From the NCBI GenBank assembly GCA_964458185.1, contig CAYWFG010000001.1, positions 62,001 through 126,000 of the forward strand: 64,000 nt of DNA. Direction: 5' to 3'. This document shows, piece after piece, positions 60,115-64,000 of this stretch (position 1 is the first letter of the stretch; the number at the start of each line of letters is the position of its first letter). Source of the DNA: AB-137-C09 sp964458185. Its GTDB lineage: Bacteria > Pseudomonadota > Zetaproteobacteria > Mariprofundales > Mariprofundaceae. The notes under the pieces were generated by a model, which had not been told where the DNA came from, did not search any database, and saw nothing but the letters and a program-made list of their open reading frames with translations. The translations under genes were made by a program, and so were the position numbers.

Positions 60115-60865
60115 TAGCTTTGATAAGGGCATGCTTATGGGCATGCCCTTGTTTTTGCTTTTAACGGTTCCCATCTACCACTACAACACCCCTTTGTTTC
60201 TTTGGATCAATGGTTGGAATGCCACATTATTGGATATTCCTTTGGGTATAATCAGTGGTTTGGGTGATGGTTTGGTGATTGCCTTGATTGTTGCCGTGGT
60301 TGCATTGTACCGAGTGCGTTTGGGGCTGGCTGCTTTGATGGCTTTTCTTGTTTCAGGTCTTGCGGCTCAATTATTAAAACGTGTTTTTGATCTGCCTCGT
60401 CCGCCTGCTGTATTTGAGCATGTGCATCTACTGGGGCATGCATTGCAAAGCCATAGCTTCCCCTCGGGGCATGCCACATCGTGTGGCGTGATGCTGTTGC
60501 TTGCTGTATTATTGTGGTCGTTCAATCATTGGCGGGCATGGTTGTTTGCTACGCCTTTTGCGCTAGCAGCAATTGGGCGTATCTATGGCGGTGTTCATTT
60601 CCCTGTTGATGTATGGGTTGGTTTATGGATTGGCGTGTTAAGCATGTGGGGCTGTTGGCTTTGGTCTGCTAGCTGGCGTGTAAGCAAGTGGCACACTTCG
60701 CCATGGTTGCCTCGCCTATTGGGCGTCATTGTCTTGATTGAAGCTGGTGTATTGGGCTTAGGTTATCACATGCAACCGATCACAGCCCAGCCTTTAGCAG
60801 GCATCTTGCCACCCGTGGCTTTGTTGTTACTTTGGCAGTATTGGAAGAGAACGATAGTATCCTAA
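60107..60865 (+). CDS. PAP2-family membrane phosphatase
   Basis: A 252-residue polytopic protein, taken from the ATG at 60107 that overlaps the pepA end by 8 bases. All PAP2 motifs are intact: KRVFDLPRPPAV, SFPSGHATS and RIYGGVHFPVDVWVG. It is a likely periplasm-facing undecaprenyl pyrophosphate or phosphatidylglycerophosphate phosphatase. It is unrelated in position to the two PAP2 genes in the polysaccharide operon. Confidence 0.9.
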   Translation: MNNSFDKGMLMGMPLFLLLTVPIYHYNTPLFLWINGWNATLLDIPLGIISGLGDGLVIALIVAVVALYRVRLGLAALMAFLVSGLAAQLLKRVFDLPRPPAVFEHVHLLGHALQSHSFPSGHATSCGVMLLLAVLLWSFNHWRAWLFATPFALAAIGRIYGGVHFPVDVWVGLWIGVLSMWGCWLWSASWRVSKWHTSPWLPRLLGVIVLIEAGVLGLGYHMQPITAQPLAGILPPVALLLLWQYWKRTIVS

Positions 60866-60965
60866 CTGTAGTACTTTCAGGGCTAGTAACTCTCCTATGG
60901 AAGTGGCAAGAAAGGCTTACGTCACGTTTTTCTTGTGCACTGTAATATACAAGCCCATGCCCGCA

Positions 60966-61061
60966 AATAGCATGCTCGTAACTCAAAGCAAAGAAGATTA
61001 TGATAGGCAACCACATGGCTGCAACTTTACCAATAGTGGTGGTTGAGGTTAATATCATCAC
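60966..61061 (-). pseudogene. Possible formate/nitrite transporter remnant
   Basis: In the 316-base gap before glgA, the minus strand reads TTTIGKVAAMWLPIIIFFAL, then SYEHAI. This resembles the helix and EH motif of FNT-family channels (TGKIxAxWxPIxxFxALGFEH). Nothing of the rest of the ~270-residue protein is present, so it would be a short relic. The match is recalled by eye over about 30 residues only. The rest of the gap shows nothing I can name. Confidence 0.4.
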
Positions 61062-61181
61062 AGGAGTTAAGATGAAATCAATATTTGAAATTGCACTTAT
61101 GACTTGAATTCAGGATTCAACAATTACGCATCAAAGAAAAAAAAGCATGACATATTGTTGTTATACCACAGGATTGATGCC

Positions 61182-62627
61182 ATGAATATTATTTTTATTG
61201 CTTCTGAGGCAGCACCGCTGGCTAAAACTGGTGGACTTGCTGATGTTGTTGGCGCGCTTCCTCGTGCATTGCAAGCGATGGGTCATGATGTTACCGTGAT
61301 TCTTCCTTATTACCGTCGTATTATTGATGCAACAGGCATACTAATTACGCCAATGGGCATCCATGTTGATATGTGGATTGATGGCAGCACGCGCATTGCA
61401 CCACTTCACCGTTGTGAGGTGAATGATGTATCATTTGTTTTGATAGAACAGGATGATTTGTTTGATCGTGAAGGGCTGTATGGGTCTTCTGGTGGTGCTT
61501 ATGCAGATAATCCATTGCAGTTTACTTTTTTTGACCGTGTTGCATTAGAGGCAGCAGCCCATGTGTATGATGATGTTGATATTATTCATTGTCACGATTG
61601 GCAAACAGGATTGATTCCCCTGATGCTCAAAGAGCAGTATCAGCACCGTCCTCAAATTGCTAATGCACAGACGGTGTTTACGATTCACAATTTGGCGTAC
61701 CAAGGTGTGTTTGCTGCCGAATGGCTAGCGAGACTTGGCTTACCCACACAATGGTTTGACCCGCAAGGCTATGAGTTTCACGGGCAGCTTAATTGCATGA
61801 AAGCAGGCATTCTTGCTGCTGATGAAATCACTACTGTTAGTCCTAGCTATGCACAAGAAATTCTCACACCAGCTTATGGTTGCCAACTGGATGGCTTTTT
61901 GCATGGTTTTTCACACAAATTGCAAGGCATCGTCAATGGCTTGGATGTTCATACCCACGATCCTGCTACCGACCCTCATATCCCACAACTTTTTACTCAT
62001 GGTAAAATGGCAGGAAAAAAGGCATGCAAGGCGGCATTGCAACGCCATTGTGGCTTTTCTCAATCGGCAGACACCCCCTTATTGACGCTAATTTCTCGCC
62101 TTGCCGAACAAAAAGGCATTGATCTCATTGAAGCAAATTTAGCACAATGGGTTGAAGCAGGTTGGCAAGTTGCAATTCTTGGTTCAGGCGATGCATGGTT
62201 AGAAGCACGTTTGCATGCTGCCGCTGCTGCCTACCCTGATCAGATCTTTTTTCATTGTGGTTTCAGTGATGCCTTGGCAAGAAATATTTATGCAGGTGGC
62301 GATATGTTTTTAATGCCGTCCCGTTTTGAACCCTGTGGATTAGGGCAGTTGCTGGCGATGCGTTATGGCAATGTGCCGATTGTGCGTCAAACAGGTGGGC
62401 TGATTGATACCGTTGTTGACTATCAGCAACACAAAGGAAAGGGCAGTGGCATTTCTTTTGCGGAGGCAACACCAGAGGCATTGCATGAGGCTGTATGCCA
62501 TACAGTCACATTGTATCAGCAACCACGTATCTGGTCGCGTATTCGAGGCAATGCGATTCGCCGTGACAGCACATGGGCCGCATCAGCGGAAGCCTACACC
62601 ACATTGTACAGCCAATTGCGCAAATGA
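61182..62627 (+). CDS. glgA: Glycogen synthase
   Basis: A 481-residue GT5 enzyme that adds glucose from ADP-glucose to glycogen. SEAAPLAKTGGLADVVGALP (the KTGGL substrate loop), HCHDWQTGLIPLML, TIHNLAYQG, ITTVSPSYAQEI, SRLAEQKGIDL and MPSRFEPCGLGQLLAMRYG are the family motifs. I start at MNIIFIAS (61182); the longer in-frame ORF is not family-like. Its stop overlaps the glucokinase start. Confidence 0.97.
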   Translation: MNIIFIASEAAPLAKTGGLADVVGALPRALQAMGHDVTVILPYYRRIIDATGILITPMGIHVDMWIDGSTRIAPLHRCEVNDVSFVLIEQDDLFDREGLYGSSGGAYADNPLQFTFFDRVALEAAAHVYDDVDIIHCHDWQTGLIPLMLKEQYQHRPQIANAQTVFTIHNLAYQGVFAAEWLARLGLPTQWFDPQGYEFHGQLNCMKAGILAADEITTVSPSYAQEILTPAYGCQLDGFLHGFSHKLQGIVNGLDVHTHDPATDPHIPQLFTHGKMAGKKACKAALQRHCGFSQSADTPLLTLISRLAEQKGIDLIEANLAQWVEAGWQVAILGSGDAWLEARLHAAAAAYPDQIFFHCGFSDALARNIYAGGDMFLMPSRFEPCGLGQLLAMRYGNVPIVRQTGGLIDTVVDYQQHKGKGSGISFAEATPEALHEAVCHTVTLYQQPRIWSRIRGNAIRRDSTWAASAEAYTTLYSQLRK

Positions 62628-63532
62628 AATACGTCCTTGCTGCCGATGTTGGTGGTACAAACATTCGCACGGCATTGATTGACCCTGCTGGCGCTATTGT
62701 AGCGCAGCAACGGCAACAGTTAAATTTATCCGACTGTGGTAACAGTGCGGATCATATTATTGATACCTTGGTTGCTTTTTTACAACCGCATACCAAAGAA
62801 GTTACAGCGATTGGCATTGGTTTCCCTGGTTTTTTTCATGGGCAAACGGGGGTGCTTGCATCGTCGCCTAATTTGCCCGCCTTGCAAGAATTACCCTTGG
62901 CAAACATTTTAGAAGAACGATTGCAATGCAGTGTGCAGGTGCAAAATGATGCATTGTGTGCGGCATTGGGCGAGTTTCATTTTGGTGCTGCGCGCATGTT
63001 CGATAATGTACTGCATATTACCTTAGGCACTGGCGTTGGTGGTGGCTTGATTTTGCAAGGCAAACCATTGTATGGTGAAGGTGGTATGGCGTGTGAGTTT
63101 GGTCACCTGTGCGTGAATAGCAACGCTGATGCGGCATTGTGTGGCTGCGGTAAACGGGGCTGCCTTGAAGCCTATGCTTCGGCAACGGCAATCAGCAGCT
63201 TATACCATGCACAAACGGGTGATGTGTGTGATACATTGGCGATTTATCAGCGAGCTTGCCGTGGTGATCATGCCGCCATCACATTGTTTGCTGAAGCAGG
63301 CACAACCATTGGACAAGCGATTGGGGCGGCGGTGAAATTGTTGGATATTCGTCATATTACCATCAGCGGAGGTGTTGCAGGCGCATGGGATATGTTGTAC
63401 CCTGCCATGATTGGGGCAGTGGAAGATCATGTGATTGCACCGCAGCAAGGGCATGTGTCGGTGTCGTTATCGACGTTGAAAGATCGGGGTGGTGTGCTAG
63501 GTGCTGCAAGTATGGCGATGGGCTTGGTTTGA
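62624..63532 (+). CDS. glk: ROK-family glucokinase
   Basis: A 302-residue sugar kinase. ADVGGTNIRTALID is the phosphate loop, VQNDALCAALGE carries the catalytic Asp, TLGTGVGGGLILQGKPLYG and EFGHLCVN follow, and CGCGKRGCLEAYAS is the zinc-binding ROK signature. It phosphorylates glucose (or a close relative such as N-acetylmannosamine) with ATP. ATGA overlap with glgA indicates coupled translation and a joint role in storage-glucan metabolism. Confidence 0.93.
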   Translation: MKYVLAADVGGTNIRTALIDPAGAIVAQQRQQLNLSDCGNSADHIIDTLVAFLQPHTKEVTAIGIGFPGFFHGQTGVLASSPNLPALQELPLANILEERLQCSVQVQNDALCAALGEFHFGAARMFDNVLHITLGTGVGGGLILQGKPLYGEGGMACEFGHLCVNSNADAALCGCGKRGCLEAYASATAISSLYHAQTGDVCDTLAIYQRACRGDHAAITLFAEAGTTIGQAIGAAVKLLDIRHITISGGVAGAWDMLYPAMIGAVEDHVIAPQQGHVSVSLSTLKDRGGVLGAASMAMGLV

Positions 63533-63574
63533 TGCGTTAGCTGAAGCTAGATAGCGAAGGAGAATAACAATGAT

Positions 63575-64000
63575 ATAACTGATGTTATACGCAGTTATAA
63601 AAAACAAGAACAACACGCAATATACGAGCAGCTAGCCGAGCAATTCTAACGGTTACTTCAAGTCTTTATGAGCAAAATATACGTAAAATTGCGATGGATG
63701 AAACATTTTTTGGGAAGTTTATGATCATGGATGTGATCGACTTGCAATCGAGCTATTTGTTGCTTAAAGATATAGCGGATGATCGCCGTTATGATACTTG
63801 GCTAGGTAAAATCACATCGCGTTTGGAATCTTTGGGCGTTGAAGTAACACATGCTATTAGTGATCGCGCTAGGGCGCTGATTAAACTTGCGGTGAAAGGT
63901 TTTGAATGTAAATCAGATCCGATACATTTCATGTTCAATATGACATTAGCAAGTAGTTATCCAGACCCTTTTTCCGTCTAATTAAATATGCAAAAAGAAA
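63575..64000 (+). mobile_element. IS with partial transposase, continuing beyond the window
   Basis: The element probably begins at the ATAACTG...CAGTTAT inverted repeat (63575-63599). Downstream, AAAAACAAGAACAACACGCA and following match the IS remnant at 6524-7134 (opposite strand). The transposase reads MDETFFGKFMIMDVIDLQ, YDTWLGKITSRLESLGVEV, HAISDRARALIKLAVKGFEC and then shifts toward IHFMFNMTLA. MDET and SDRAR look like the first two acidic residues of a DDE site. A stop at about 63648 upstream and the altered sequence after FECK suggest it is not intact. Just before it, AAGGAG with an ATG at 63570 may be a gene start cut by the insertion. Confidence 0.75.

Noticed and set aside
1..64000. 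CRISPR arrays, tRNA or rRNA genes, and prophage modules
   Set aside because: I saw no regularly spaced direct repeats, no cloverleaf-like stretches ending in CCA with T-loop sequence, and no phage structural genes; a covariance-model scan would be needed to be certain about tRNAs or small RNAs.

Overview
The window is a 64-kb piece of a draft chromosome from a Gram-negative proteobacterium with moderate-to-low GC content. The evidence for an outer membrane is the Mla lipid transport system, a YhdP-like AsmA protein, many lipoboxes and a C-terminal beta-barrel protein. Housekeeping order is proteobacterial: rlmN-pilF-rodZ, rpsU-yqeY-dnaG-rpoD, mreBCD-mrdAB, gltBD and petABC. An eight-gene polysaccharide locus resembles the xag-like clusters that, as I recall, have been linked to stalks of iron-oxidising bacteria. 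Together with a bc1 complex and several c-type cytochrome and Fe-S proteins this makes a zetaproteobacterium (Mariprofundus/Ghiorsea-like) or a gammaproteobacterium my best guess. That placement is inference. Two 100-N runs mark scaffold joins.

Layout. 1-3.5 kb: start of an ABC-F ATPase, a lipoprotein, a DUF3108 protein, an O-antigen-ligase-like protein and an FkbM-type methyltransferase. 3.5-6.4 kb: erpA-like Fe-S carrier, glnA, and a solitary RnfE/NqrD-type membrane protein with a 55-residue partner. 6.4-7.4 kb: a scar where an IS remnant joins the start of a mazG gene to the end of a DUF4143 gene. 7.4-13.2 kb: isocitrate dehydrogenase fused to a DUF1451-like zinc-ribbon protein, a TPR protein, carbonic anhydrase, gmk, ferredoxin, lepB (split by a false gap) and a DUF3467 protein. 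13.2-13.5 kb: an intergenic stretch with a regular DnaA-box cluster. 13.5-23.2 kb, minus strand: rpsU, yqeY, dnaG, rpoD, mreB, mreC, mreD, mrdA, rodA, tightly packed from dnaG onward. 23.3-30.8 kb: murJ, a MITE-like element, a run of small secreted, redox or metal proteins, rpe and petABC. 31-36 kb: rlmN, mtnP, pilF-like, rodZ and a sensor kinase.

36.1-46.9 kb is the main accessory region. A secreted GH26 enzyme with two CBM2-like domains and a pentapeptide-repeat protein lie on the minus strand. On the plus strand an eight-gene operon follows: two PAP2-type membrane proteins, a STAS protein, a BcsA-like glycosyltransferase, two DUF3131 proteins, a small anchored protein and an outer-membrane barrel protein. 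The likely product is an exported beta-linked polysaccharide. 46.9-58.4 kb: yhdP-like gene, mlaFEDC and gltBD (gltB contains a gap with real missing sequence). 58.5-63.5 kb: pepA, a PAP2 phosphatase, glgA and a ROK glucokinase. The window ends in a second copy of the same transposase family.

Mobile DNA is modest but connected. The two IS copies share a transposase body but differ at their ends. A 150-bp MITE-like element shares inverted repeats with one copy, and a short TGCGTAACATCAG motif recurs near these scars.
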